Positions 1 to 8,549 of a DNA stretch of 37,695 nt are shown here, one piece after another. Every line of letters begins with the position of its first letter. Position 1 is the first letter of the stretch. The stretch is taken from contig PUOC01000245.1 of assembly GCA_003551965.1 (NCBI GenBank), forward strand, positions 1 to 37,695, written 5' to 3'. The translations under genes and the position numbers were made by a program. The DNA comes from Clostridiales bacterium (GTDB taxonomy: Bacteria; Bacillota; Limnochordia; Darwinibacteriales; B1SED10-159). The notes under the pieces are model-generated. The model did not search any database and was not told where the DNA came from. It was given only the letters and a program-made list of their open reading frames with translations.

Positions 1-1
1 C

Positions 2-1465
2 TCATTGTTCCACCTCAATGTCCCGTTTACCCAGTCTATTCTGGATGGCCAACGCTTTGACCAGGCCGTTGAGGAGTTGGTTCCCCTTAAGCAGCTGGAG
101 GACTTCCCGATCTTCACGGCTTTGCTTAGCTTTGACTTGAACCAAGGCGTCAAATACATACATACCCGCGGACCTGTGTCCGAGGCCATTCAAGGCCCCT
201 ATGCACTGCCTGGGGTTTTCCCGGGCATTGCCATCGGCGATTACTTTCTGCTCGATGGGGGCATCCAAGAACTGGCTCCGTCTAAGGCGGCCAAGGAGCT
301 GGGGGCAGATGTGGTCATCACCACCACAGCCTTTGACCGCTTGCCCTATTATACCTATGACAGCCCGATTCGAGCGTGGGCACGTTTGATCAACATTATC
401 AAAGAAGACTACTCCCTGCCCATTGTGGATGCCTACTCCGATGCGGTGATTGCCATGGATGTGGGTTCCTACTCACTCATGGACTTCCACTTGGCCGAGA
501 CGTTCATTGAATTCGGCTATGAGCAGGCGCGAAACGAGATGGACCATATTATGGAGGTATTGGATCGAGCCGGTATTGAACGGCGGTACAGAGACGTACC
601 ACTGCGGGCCGATGTTGCACAGGCCACCGAGGATCTAAAGCGCGATCGCCTATTTTACTCACAGCCCGTAAACAGGCCTATTGCACACTTTGGGCGGGAC
701 CACAGCATCTTGGCACCGCAGCTGTTTGCCGCCCAGGAGCGCTGGTTTCAGTACGGCTGGGGCTTTGAGTCGGGGCCTGGAGCAGTGGATCTACTGGCCG
801 CGGACCGGCTCGACTGGGTGGAGGCGGCAGCCCGTTGGAAAAAGCTAACCCCAGAGCTGGACTTGGCAGGTGCCGCGGGTATGCGCAACGACCAGTTCTG
901 GGCTGGTACGGGCCTTCAATATACCGGTCGGGAGTCGTTTGCCCAAGCCGGGGTGGTCTGGCGTCAGGAAGAGGGCGCGGCGCCGTTTGCACGGGCTTGG
1001 TACGACGGGGATTACCTGCGGACCGAAGCTTTGGCTCTGACGCCGGGTCTCGAAGTCCAGGGCTATGGAGCCGCTTCCCTGAAGGTGCCGCTGCCGGCCG
1101 GGTTGGCTGTAGAAGGAACGGCCGTATACCGCCGCGGAGATGCCGCGCCGGCGCCGCACATTTACCGAGGCATATCCTCTCAAGAATACGAGCCGGCCTC
1201 TTGGCAGTGGAGCGGTGAATTCAGCTATGACTGGACATTCGATTACACGAAGGAGCTGCTGCAGCTGCTGCAGATGACCGGCTTTGAGCTCTATCAGTTC
1301 GCCGACGGCGAACTGGGTGATCATCATAGCCTGGCGGTGGGCGCCGGCGCCCGTTTTTCGCTGCGGCTTTTGGGCTTGAAGGAGTCATCGTTTGACGGCT
1401 ATGCCGCCTACGACTTCCAGCAAAAAAGGCCCACATTTCGGCTCTCTGTGGACCTGTCCTTCTGA
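2..1465 (+). CDS. Patatin-like phospholipase with C-terminal beta-barrel-like domain (5' truncated)
   Basis: The reading frame is open from the window edge, so the N-terminus and the GxSxG nucleophile are missing. Counting from the TTG at position 5, residues 30-105 match the second half of a patatin domain: FTALLSFDLNQG, ALPGVFP, then LLDGGIQELAP with the dyad Asp at D84, followed by KELGADVVITT. Residues ~230-486 are different: rich in Tyr, Trp and Gly, with short alternating polar/apolar strands. The protein ends RPTFRLSVDLSF, and a terminal Phe is the classic signature of outer-membrane barrels. Patatin-barrel fusions (surface-antigen type) are known in diderm bacteria; the barrel call here is inference from pattern. 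The likely role is a lipid acyl hydrolase anchored in or moved through an outer membrane. The patatin part is secure, the barrel part less so. Confidence 0.8.
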   Translation, partial: SLFHLNVPFTQSILDGQRFDQAVEELVPLKQLEDFPIFTALLSFDLNQGVKYIHTRGPVSEAIQGPYALPGVFPGIAIGDYFLLDGGIQELAPSKAAKELGADVVITTTAFDRLPYYTYDSPIRAWARLINIIKEDYSLPIVDAYSDAVIAMDVGSYSLMDFHLAETFIEFGYEQARNEMDHIMEVLDRAGIERRYRDVPLRADVAQATEDLKRDRLFYSQPVNRPIAHFGRDHSILAPQLFAAQERWFQYGWGFESGPGAVDLLAADRLDWVEAAARWKKLTPELDLAGAAGMRNDQFWAGTGLQYTGRESFAQAGVVWRQEEGAAPFARAWYDGDYLRTEALALTPGLEVQGYGAASLKVPLPAGLAVEGTAVYRRGDAAPAPHIYRGISSQEYEPASWQWSGEFSYDWTFDYTKELLQLLQMTGFELYQFADGELGDHHSLAVGAGARFSLRLLGLKESSFDGYAAYDFQQKRPTFRLSVDLSF

Positions 1466-1605
1466 AGGTCATGCAATACCTGAGGCTAGGTGTTTGTTGA
1501 CGCGGGACTTGGAAATATCTTCATGCCGAACTGACGACCGTTCTCTTCCAAGCCGGAGAATACTATCTGCAGCTGGTTTATCCCAGCTCGCCGTCCGTTT
1601 CCCGG

Positions 1606-2163
1606 TCAATTTCGAGAAAAATCAACGGTTACGGCTTCTCTCTCCAGCGGTGTGCTGTCAAGAGTAAAGAAACTCCTGTGCTGAAAGCCCAACATGCCGG
1701 CAATAAGGACCGCAGGAAAGACCTGGATCCGGATATTGAACTTCTGCACGGTATCATTATAGAACTGACGGGCATAGGCAATCCGGCTTTCTGTGTCGGA
1801 AAGCTCATCCTGCAGCTGCCGGAAATTGCTGTCGGCTTTCAGTTCCGGGTAGTTCTCTGCCACGGCAAACAACGTGCGAAGAGTTCCGCTCAAGGCAGAC
1901 TCGGCGTCGCTGGCTTCGTCGGGGCCGGAGGCGGCCATGGCTTGGCTGCGGGCTTGGGTGATCTGCTCAAACGTTTCCCGTTCATGGGATGCATAGCCCT
2001 TTACCGTGTTGACGAGGTTGGGTATCAGATCATAGCGGCGTTTCAACTGGACATCCACCTGGGACCAGGCATTGCGTACTCGCTGTTGAAGAACGACCAG
2101 GCCATTGTACGTAAATACAACATAGATTAACACAACAGCCGCGGCGATCAGCACATACATCAT
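1606..2163 (-). CDS. lemA: LemA family protein
   Basis: A single N-terminal membrane helix is followed by the LemA signature: NGLVVLQQRVRNAWSQVDVQ, then RRYDLIPNLVNTVKGYASHE. The helical remainder includes FAVAENYPELKADSNFRQLQ and ends in a short tail. Length (~185 aa) is normal. LemA proteins have a short outer segment, one helix and a cytoplasmic helical bundle; their biochemical role is unsettled. The start is decided by the ribosome site: AGGAGG at 2175-2180 lies only 2 nt from the first ATG (2172) but 11 nt from the ATG at 2163, so the latter is preferred. A TPM-domain partner gene, often next to lemA, is absent. The gene converges on the patatin gene and diverges from the GNAT gene. Confidence 0.9.
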   Translation of the reverse strand: MMYVLIAAAVVLIYVVFTYNGLVVLQQRVRNAWSQVDVQLKRRYDLIPNLVNTVKGYASHERETFEQITQARSQAMAASGPDEASDAESALSGTLRTLFAVAENYPELKADSNFRQLQDELSDTESRIAYARQFYNDTVQKFNIRIQVFPAVLIAGMLGFQHRSFFTLDSTPLEREAVTVDFSRN

Positions 2164-2383
2164 GGCTATCATCTCCTCCTGTTTGTCATCACTGCGGCGC
2201 TGCCACGCCGAGACAGCTCCCCTATTTGTTCCACGCCCGTTCGTAAAAATCCTTGGCCGTCAGTGGCCAGAGGCGAAAAAACTGTGGCGGGCGGTGGCTG
2301 CAGGGGGATAACCGACGTGGGCCGCGTGGGCCCTGCGAAATCTTTCATTGAGCACCACAGGAAGCGATAGGGGGAGAACGGCA

Positions 2384-2893
2384 ATGAAGAATGCTACCGT
2401 GCGCACGGTTCGCGAAGAAGATGCTGATGCCTTTTTGGACATGTGTCTGCAGTTGGATGAAGAGTCGGACTTCCTGATGCTAGAGCCCGGTGAACGACCC
2501 GCCGATGTCGAGTATACCTTGGACCGGATTCGCCAAGTGCTTGTCCGGAGCAATCAGACCATATTGGTAGCGGAGCATCCTGAGGATGGTTTGGTTGGGT
2601 ATGTAGCTGCCTATGGCGGAGATCACCGCCGCTCCCAGCACTGTGCCCGTTTGGTCACTGCCGTTAAGCAGGCATATACCGGGCGGGGGCTGGGAACCAT
2701 ACTGTTTATGGAGTTGGAACGGTGGGCGAGAAAAAACGGGATCCATCGCTTGGAGCTCACTGTCATGCTTCACAACCGCCGGGCGGTGGAACTGTATAAA
2801 AAGACGGGCTTCAAGGTGGAAGGCATACGGGAGCACTCCATGTTTCTCCATGATGAGTATGTCAATGAATATTACATGGCAAAATTGCTTTGA
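2384..2893 (+). CDS. GNAT family N-acetyltransferase
   Basis: This 169-residue protein is a single GNAT domain. The acetyl-CoA loop is visible as VKQAYTGRGLGTILFMELE, followed by the C-terminal HNRRAVELYKKTGFKVEG motif and a final strand YVNEYYMAKLL. The arrangement resembles small-molecule or peptide N-acetyltransferases of the YhhY/RimI-like group; the substrate cannot be read. Start chosen at ATG 2384, with GGGGAG at 2371-2376 placed 7 nt upstream; an earlier TTG at 2348 lacks a site. It stands alone, divergent from lemA, with a strong hairpin about 110 nt downstream. Confidence 0.88.
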   Translation: MKNATVRTVREEDADAFLDMCLQLDEESDFLMLEPGERPADVEYTLDRIRQVLVRSNQTILVAEHPEDGLVGYVAAYGGDHRRSQHCARLVTAVKQAYTGRGLGTILFMELERWARKNGIHRLELTVMLHNRRAVELYKKTGFKVEGIREHSMFLHDEYVNEYYMAKLL

Positions 2894-3000
2894 GAAAACG
2901 GTTTGGTTCTGTGTAGGACAGGCAAGCGTCGCTGTCTATCATGAACCATTAGCCGATGGACGATAGCGCGTCGTCTACTCCATGCAGTAGTTACACGACG

Positions 3001-3041
3001 ATCCAAAGAAGCGGCCCTCCAAGGGGGCCGCTTCTTTGGAT
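3001..3041. terminator. Perfect 17-bp inverted repeat, possible terminator
   Basis: The arms ATCCAAAGAAGCGGCCC (3001-3017) and its exact complement (3025-3041) enclose a 7-nt loop. The right arm contains CTTCTTTGG, so the 3' side is moderately U-rich, but no clean T-run follows. It lies between the GNAT gene and a decayed region and could end transcription in either direction. It may also be a relic of a mobile element edge. Confidence 0.5.
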
Positions 3042-3042
3042 T

Positions 3043-3249
3043 CTATGAAGCTATTGGGCGCTGGTTTCGCCGAGATTCCAACTTGTCCAGGCGCATGGGG
3101 CACGAAGTGGCCGCCTCCCGGGCGAGGATCGGCGGAAAATTCGCGGTTCGATGCTGCTCTGCCTTGGTGAAACTGCATCTTTCGTAGAGGCGAATGGCTT
3201 GCATACCTTTCTCTAGCATGTCGCGGTACCCGTTTTCGATGCACCGCAT
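3043..3249 (-). pseudogene. Remnant of a GNAT acetyltransferase C-terminus
   Basis: On the minus strand, one frame reads YRDMLEKGMQAIRLYERCSF, then TKAEQHRTANFPP and later PMRLDKL. This closely resembles the C-terminal helix-strand of GNAT enzymes (…AIRLYERCGF… followed by a final FMRLDL-type strand). No acetyl-CoA loop or start region precedes it; the same stretch runs into IS3-like coding remnants. I read it as a broken copy left beside an insertion relic. It is not the intact GNAT gene at 2384, which lies on the other strand. Confidence 0.4.
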
Positions 3250-3299
3250 AGGGAATGCTATCCATCGCCTTGATGCCATTTACAATCCACCTCGAGCCT

Positions 3300-3510
3300 T
3301 TCAATGGAGGGGCCGTATGCAGCTTGTCGGAAACATACTTGATTTCGACTTTCCGCTGGTCTGCCTGTTTTTCTGTGTTTTCCAGAAGTCTGTTGCGCCA
3401 GCGGTGGATTTGCGTTGGGTGTACGCCGTTCTCGCTGGCCATGCCGCCACGCATCCGTTCTCCTTGGGCATCCGACGACCCTGCTTCGTCGTTTTTTAGG
3501 GCTAACGGTG
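3300..3510 (-). pseudogene. Degraded IS3-family transposase OrfA fragment
   Basis: One minus-strand frame gives GERMRGGMASENGVHPTQIH followed by RWRNRLLENTEKQ, which matches the helix-turn-helix of IS3-family OrfA (…ELASEYGVHPTQIHQWKNQLLE…). A neighbouring frame carries SPKKRRSR, like the basic OrfA N-terminus, so a frameshift separates them. No OrfB (DDE) sequence and no clear terminal repeats are visible. This is a relic, not a functional element. Confidence 0.5.
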
Positions 3511-3598
3511 TAGCTAAGGTCTGGATTACGTGTTCCATTGCGTGGGTCCAGCATAACCATGTTCGGCTCCACGGCCTCGGCTTCCCTTATGCCATGGG

Positions 3599-4369
3599 CT
3601 AGTCGATGAGAAAGACCACCGAGTAGCGAGCCAGGTAATCATGGTGGTCGAGGCTTTCTAGAATTTTCTCGGCATCATCGTCGGATATGACGACGCTGTT
3701 CTTAGTTTCCCCGGTCACTTCCTCGGCTTGAACGACCAATGGCTGCGGCTCGGTGTCCTGCCCTTTGCTTTGTAAACGTTCTACAAGCCGCGGCGACAGT
3801 TCGTAGCCGTACGATGCAATGCCCTTTTCCTGGATATAATCGGCCTGCGCAACAACACCGGCGTAGATTAACTGGCCCGATTCGGAGAAGATGCGCGGGC
3901 TCATGCCTCGCCTAAGATCAAGACCTTTGGCATCAATGATCAGGCCTGTGTACACTTTGTCCGGCTCCAGGTCGGTCTCAATTGCCTCGGACATCTCGAT
4001 CCGGCGGATGTGAAAATCGTCCCACTCCATGGGAACGTTGTCTTCCGTACTGATTTTCACTGTGGCCCGCTGGGCGTCATCGACAGCACTAACGACTACC
4101 GATATCTCATGCCAGCCGTTTTCGCGATTGGGAACACCCCGGGAAAGCCGTGTCGAACGCAGGTACTCCCCATGGTCCGTGTGCATGTAGACAGACGCCA
4201 AAGCGGGTTTGTCTTCCAGGTCAGTCTTAACATACACGGTGACTTCATAGCTGGCGTTGGCTTCCAGCAAAAACGTCTTCTCGAAGTAGCCAGCATTGGT
4301 CGGGCCGGCCAAGGCTGTCAGGACTACGATGCTAAGTACAAACGCAAACAACCGCCAGTTGCTCTTCAA
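3599..4369 (-). CDS. Exported protein with N-terminal beta-sandwich and FlgT/LPP20-like C-terminal domain
   Basis: The protein starts with a signal peptide (KSNWRLFAFVLSIVVLTALA then GPTNA) with no lipobox Cys. Residues ~28-135 look like a carbohydrate-binding-type beta-sandwich: paired strands ending in EWDDFHIRRIE. The second half (~140-255) has YTGLIIDAKGLDLRRGMSPR, IFSESGQLIY, PLVVQAEEV, NSVVISDDDAEKILES and YSVVFLID. From memory this matches the C-terminal module of FlgT/LPP20-associated exported proteins, whose function is unclear. Start: GGGAGG (4379-4384) abuts ATG 4378, but lies 9 nt from TTG 4369, which I prefer. It is divergent from the EamA gene. Confidence 0.75.
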   Translation of the reverse strand: MKSNWRLFAFVLSIVVLTALAGPTNAGYFEKTFLLEANASYEVTVYVKTDLEDKPALASVYMHTDHGEYLRSTRLSRGVPNRENGWHEISVVVSAVDDAQRATVKISTEDNVPMEWDDFHIRRIEMSEAIETDLEPDKVYTGLIIDAKGLDLRRGMSPRIFSESGQLIYAGVVAQADYIQEKGIASYGYELSPRLVERLQSKGQDTEPQPLVVQAEEVTGETKNSVVISDDDAEKILESLDHHDYLARYSVVFLID

Positions 4370-4490
4370 TGTAATCATCCTCCCATACAGTCTGCTCGCT
4401 ACACCATTCGCTCGGCGAGCAGGGGAAAAGTCCGTGGCTGGGAAGGGTTTTTGCTGCAGGAAGCGAACCTTTGGGAAGGAGGACAGTGCC

Positions 4491-5423
4491 ATGAGCTACC
4501 CTATTTTTGCTGCCCTGGGTTTTACATTGATCTTTGGATTTTCGTTCCCCTTCGCCCGCATGGCTCTGGATCATATCGGGCCCATACATCTGCTTGCCTT
4601 TCGGTTTCTATTGGCCATGGCGGTTATGCGATCGCTGCGAGCATTGGGCGTTATCCGTGTGCGGCTGACCCCAGCCCAGTGGAAGTCCCTTTTACTGCTG
4701 GGTTTCTTTCAACCCTTCATGTATTTCGCCTGCGAAACAATTGGCATTTCCATGACATCCGCCTCGGAAGGCGGCATGATGGTTGCTGTCATTCCCATCT
4801 TCACCATCTTGTTTGCACGTTTGTTTCTCAAAGAGCAGCCCAGTGTGCCGCAGATCGGTGCTGTCGTTCTGTCTGTGGCGGGCGTTCTTTTGATAGGGTT
4901 TATGCAGGCCACAGAAGAGTTCGGGAGTAATTTCCTGGGCCTAGTCATCTTGCTGGGCGCTCCGTTTGCGGGGGCAGCATTTTCGGTGCTGTCTCGGCAT
5001 TTGTCCCAGCGTTTTCGGCCCTTAGAGATGACGTTTGTCATGATGCACATTGGAGCGGCGGTGTTCTTCCCCGCTAGCCTGATTCAGCACGCGGCCGACG
5101 GTTCCTTGGGAGCGTTTTTGGCGCCTTTGGGCGTGCCCCAGGTGATGGCCGGCATCGCATACCTTGCCGTTTTATCTTCAGTGACTGCGTTTTTTCTGTT
5201 GAACTACGCCCTGTCTCGGTTGGCGGCCAGTCAGGTGAGTGCTTTTCCAAGCCTGACAACGCTAGTGGCGGTGGGGGCTAGTGTGATGCTCCTCGGTGAA
5301 GTGCTGCATTGGTACCATTGGCTCGGGGGCCTGTTTATTGTAACAGGCGTCTGGGGAGCGAATTACTTCGGTGCCAAAGCGTCCAAGAAGGAGCAGGCCG
5401 CTTTGGCTGTCTCGCGCAGTTGA
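4491..5423 (+). CDS. EamA/DMT superfamily transporter
   Basis: A 310-residue membrane protein with about ten hydrophobic helices arranged as two EamA repeats. The first has FGFSFPFARMALDHIGPIHL, and the first repeat ends in LFARLFLKEQPSVPQIGAVV; the second ends in GEVLHWYHWLGGLFIVTGVW. Those 'KEQP…G' and 'GE…W…G…I..G' signatures are typical of drug/metabolite exporters such as RhaT/YdcZ/EamA. It sits in the cytoplasmic membrane and probably exports a metabolite or amino acid; the substrate is not readable. Start is ATG 4491 with AAGGAGG at 4477-4483, spacing 7. The upstream in-frame extension overlaps the divergent gene and is not used. Confidence 0.92.
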   Translation: MSYPIFAALGFTLIFGFSFPFARMALDHIGPIHLLAFRFLLAMAVMRSLRALGVIRVRLTPAQWKSLLLLGFFQPFMYFACETIGISMTSASEGGMMVAVIPIFTILFARLFLKEQPSVPQIGAVVLSVAGVLLIGFMQATEEFGSNFLGLVILLGAPFAGAAFSVLSRHLSQRFRPLEMTFVMMHIGAAVFFPASLIQHAADGSLGAFLAPLGVPQVMAGIAYLAVLSSVTAFFLLNYALSRLAASQVSAFPSLTTLVAVGASVMLLGEVLHWYHWLGGLFIVTGVWGANYFGAKASKKEQAALAVSRS

Positions 5424-5477
5424 ATGCTTTGTGGCTGGTGTTCTTCTGCCAATGCACAATGGAAGTGAGGTTTTGCT

Positions 5478-6629
5478 ATGAACGTTGTAGTGGCACCGGA
5501 TTCCTTTAAGGGTTCGCTGTCTAGTGTAGAGGCGGCGCGCGCGGCCGTAGAGGGTTTGCTGCAGGGGGATCCTGGGCTGGTCTGTCATCAACTTCCCCTG
5601 GCCGATGGGGGTGAAGGGACAGTGGATGCGGTTTTGCATGCTCGCCCTGGAGAAGAGGTGACAGTGGATGTGCGCGATCCCTTGGGCCGATGGGTCACTG
5701 CCCGCTATGCTTGGTATCCTTGGGAAAAGCTGGCAGTGATGGAAATGGCCCAGGCTTCGGGCCTCCCACTCCTAGACCCCGCCGAGTACAACCCTTCCCA
5801 GGCGTCCAGTTATGGAACAGGCCAATTGTTGGCACATGCACTCTCGCGAGGGGCCTGTCATATTCTACTGGGCCTTGGCGGCAGCGCCACGGTTGACGGA
5901 GGCGTCGGCTGTCTGCAGGCTCTAGGAGCCACGTTATACAGCCGGGAAGGCCCCGTTGACGATGGAGCCGCGCTGCTCAACGATATTGCGGAGGTCGATC
6001 TGGCCGGTCTCCATCCTCAGCTGGCGTCGGCCCAGCTTGTGTTGGCGTCGGATGTGACCAATCCTCTCTTAGGGGCGCGGGGGGCGGCGGCGGTCTTTGG
6101 CCCCCAGAAGGGAGTCAGGCTGGAAGAGGTAGACAGATTCGATCAAGCCTTGGCCCGGTGGGCTTCGGTGCTGGATGCAGCCAGCGGGACTGCATGTGCC
6201 CATGGGGCCGGAACAGGAGCCGCCGGCGGATTGGGGTATGCGTTGCATGCGGCGGCCAACGCCGATATTCGCAGTGGGTTTGAGGTTGTCGCTGATATCG
6301 TGGGACTGGATCAAGCCTTGGAAAAAGCCGATGTGCTTGTGACCGGGGAAGGCCGCATGGACAGCCAATCGTTTTATGGGAAAGTCCCTGTGGCCGCTGC
6401 CGAGCGGGCGGCGGCGTATGGCGTTCCTACGGTTGCCATGGCAGCCCAGATCTGCGGCAGCTGGGATTTGTTTGCCGAAAAAGGGATTGCGGTAACGATA
6501 CCCATCATTGATCAGCTCATGGAACTGGAAGATGCCCTCGACTACGGCTATGAACTGGTGCGAAGGGCCGGTCGGCGCTTGGCCCTGACCTGGAAATTGG
6601 GACGGGAATTGGGAGGGATCGGGAGATGA
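5478..6629 (+). CDS. glxK: Glycerate 2-kinase (GlxK/GarK family)
   Basis: Phosphorylates D-glycerate with ATP, giving 2-phosphoglycerate for lower glycolysis. The 383-residue length is standard. Hallmarks: VVVAPDSFKGSLSS at the N-terminus, LPLADGGEGTVDA, LGLGGSATVDGGVGCLQALG, LASDVTNPLLG, GAGTGAAGGLGYAL and VLVTGEGRMDSQSFYGKVP. All belong to the class I glycerate kinase fold, not the MOFRL/GckA type. Start ATG 5478 has GAAGTGAGG 8 nt upstream. Its stop overlaps the next start in ATGA, so translation is coupled to the downstream phosphorylase. That pairing suggests the glycerate comes from phosphorolysis of glucosylglycerate. Confidence 0.95.
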   Translation: MNVVVAPDSFKGSLSSVEAARAAVEGLLQGDPGLVCHQLPLADGGEGTVDAVLHARPGEEVTVDVRDPLGRWVTARYAWYPWEKLAVMEMAQASGLPLLDPAEYNPSQASSYGTGQLLAHALSRGACHILLGLGGSATVDGGVGCLQALGATLYSREGPVDDGAALLNDIAEVDLAGLHPQLASAQLVLASDVTNPLLGARGAAAVFGPQKGVRLEEVDRFDQALARWASVLDAASGTACAHGAGTGAAGGLGYALHAAANADIRSGFEVVADIVGLDQALEKADVLVTGEGRMDSQSFYGKVPVAAAERAAAYGVPTVAMAAQICGSWDLFAEKGIAVTIPIIDQLMELEDALDYGYELVRRAGRRLALTWKLGRELGGIGR

Positions 6630-8335
6630 CAGAGAAAACAAAACTGTACGAGGATCTGACATTTGTCTATGGCACCGAACAAGGCGAGCATGTATACGAT
6701 TGCGTCATGGAAAAACTCCAGAACATGCCTCGGTTGGATAGGGAAGCGGACTGGGTCAGTGAAAAGGACGTCATGCTTATAACCTATGGGGACCAAGTGC
6801 AGGACTCGGATTGCAAACCTCTGCAGTCACTGCATCAATTTGCTGAGCAGTTTCTCAAGCCCAGTCTGTCTGCTATCCATATTCTCCCATTCTATCCCTA
6901 TACTTCGGATGATGGGTTCAGTGTCGTGGATTATACGCAGGTGGACCCCGCGCTGGGGGAGTGGGAGGATGTGGAAAGATTATCCCAGTCCTTTGATCTC
7001 ATGTTTGATGCTGTGATTAACCATATCTCGAGGCACAGTCCATGGTTTCAAGGCTATTTGAACGGTGACCCGAAGTACGAGAATTTCTTCATCGAAGCAG
7101 ACCCCGATGCCGATTATTCTACGGTGACTCGGCCCCGGGCTCTGCCGCTTCTGACGGAGGTGGAAACGAGCCGCGGGCGGCGGCATGTCTGGACCACATT
7201 CAGCGACGATCAGATTGACTTGAATTACGCCAATCCGGAAGTGTTCCTGGCCGTTCTCGACGTACTCCTCTTCTATGTTTCCAAAGGAGCCAAATACATC
7301 CGCCTGGACGCGATCGGATATCTGTGGAAAGAATTGGGAACTTCCTGCATCCACTTGGAACAGACGCATCGCATTGTGCAGGCTTACCGGCAGGTGCTCG
7401 ACGAAGCGGCACCAGGCACAGTAATAATCACCGAGACCAATGTTCCGCACAAGGACAATGTCCGCTACTTCGGTGACGGTGCCGATGAAGCCCATATGGT
7501 ATATCAGTTTCCCCTGCCTCCATTGACACTATATTCCTTTTTGACCGGTGATGCCAGGCCATTAACCAGTTGGGCGAAGCAGCTAGAAGCTCCAAAACCG
7601 GGGACCAGCTTCTTCAATTTCCTGGCTTCCCACGACGGTATCGGCCTGATGCCCGCCAGAGGTATCCTTGGGGACAGCGAAATCGACTACATGGTCTCGG
7701 AAACCCATGACCGGGGCGGATATGTTGGGTATAAGGACAACGGTGATGGCACCAAGAGTCCCTATGAGTTGAATATCAATTATTTCAGTGCCCTTAAGGC
7801 ACCGGACGACAGCCAAAGTGCCGCTGTCAAGAAATTTCTGGGCGCCCAGACGATTCTGCTGTCGATGGCCGGTGTGCCTGGCATCTACTTCCACAGTTTA
7901 GTGGGTTCGGAAAACTATCGCGCCGGGGCCGAGGAATCGGGCATACCGCGACGCATCAACCGCCAAAAGCTTTCCCGCCAGCGGTTGGAACAGGAGCTTA
8001 GACAAACCGGGACTGTGCGGGAGGAAGTGTTTTCCGAATTTACCCTCCGTATTCAAATACGTCGGCGTCAACCGGCCTTTCATCCCGATGCCGAGCAGAG
8101 GATCATCGAGAATGACCCGCGGCTTTTTGTGATACTGCGGGGAACCGGCCAGCAGAGTATCCTGGCAGTGGTAAATAGCAGTGCCGATACGGTGGAAACA
8201 GAGCTAGGTCTGCCTGAAGGCCTAGAGGCGGACTGCTTCCAAGACTTAATCGGCGGTGCGCGATTCAGTGCGGCCGATGGTATTCTGAAGACGACTCTTG
8301 GAGCCCACGACTGCTTGTGGCTGCTTCCCCAATAA
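6626..8335 (+). CDS. GH13_18 sucrose-phosphorylase-like enzyme, probably glucosylglycerate phosphorylase
   Basis: A retaining alpha-glucoside phosphorylase of 569 residues. Catalytic residues are visible: nucleophile D228 in YIRLDAIGYLWKE, acid/base E270 in VIITETNVPHKDN, transition-state D337 in ASHDGIGLMP. The N-terminal half has IHILPFYPYTSDDGFSVVDY and DAVINHISRHSPWF, typical of the sucrose phosphorylase branch. It is longer than classical sucrose phosphorylases (~500 aa) and close in size to the YcjM-type glucosylglycerate phosphorylases. The start overlaps the glycerate kinase stop (ATGA). Genomic context favours glucosylglycerate + Pi -> glucose-1-phosphate + glycerate. Sucrose, sucrose-6'-phosphate or glucosylglycerol cannot be excluded from motifs alone. 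Confidence 0.85.
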   Translation: MTEKTKLYEDLTFVYGTEQGEHVYDCVMEKLQNMPRLDREADWVSEKDVMLITYGDQVQDSDCKPLQSLHQFAEQFLKPSLSAIHILPFYPYTSDDGFSVVDYTQVDPALGEWEDVERLSQSFDLMFDAVINHISRHSPWFQGYLNGDPKYENFFIEADPDADYSTVTRPRALPLLTEVETSRGRRHVWTTFSDDQIDLNYANPEVFLAVLDVLLFYVSKGAKYIRLDAIGYLWKELGTSCIHLEQTHRIVQAYRQVLDEAAPGTVIITETNVPHKDNVRYFGDGADEAHMVYQFPLPPLTLYSFLTGDARPLTSWAKQLEAPKPGTSFFNFLASHDGIGLMPARGILGDSEIDYMVSETHDRGGYVGYKDNGDGTKSPYELNINYFSALKAPDDSQSAAVKKFLGAQTILLSMAGVPGIYFHSLVGSENYRAGAEESGIPRRINRQKLSRQRLEQELRQTGTVREEVFSEFTLRIQIRRRQPAFHPDAEQRIIENDPRLFVILRGTGQQSILAVVNSSADTVETELGLPEGLEADCFQDLIGGARFSAADGILKTTLGAHDCLWLLPQ

Positions 8336-8355
8336 CATCCAGCAAGATGTTTCAC

Positions 8356-8391
8356 ACCGCCTCCCATGGAAGAGGGGCGGTCTGTTCTTTC
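8356..8391 (+). terminator. Probable terminator of the glycerate kinase/phosphorylase operon
   Basis: An 8-bp stem (ACCGCCTC with GAGGGGCGGT-side pairing, one T-G wobble) encloses about 10 nt, followed by the T-rich run CTGTTCTTTCC. It begins 21 nt after the phosphorylase stop. A second, T-run-less hairpin GCCAATCG/CGATTGGC lies at 8477-8497; its role is unknown. Confidence 0.5.
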
Positions 8392-8549
8392 CCCGGCAGG
8401 AAATGGATACGGGCGGACAGAATGTCTTAGGGAGTCACAAACGAACGCTGGGAGCACAATCGTAAGCAGATACTGTGCCAATCGGTTTTCGATTGGCTAT
8501 ACGGGACCAGGGATGATCTGTGGATGTGCGCACCGGGCAGCGACTTTCA

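Noticed and set aside
2975-3538. Minus-strand 187-codon open frame as an intact gene
   Set aside because: It joins an OrfA helix-turn-helix to unrelated sequence and runs through the 17-bp hairpin. The parts belong to different families in different frames, so it is a relic.
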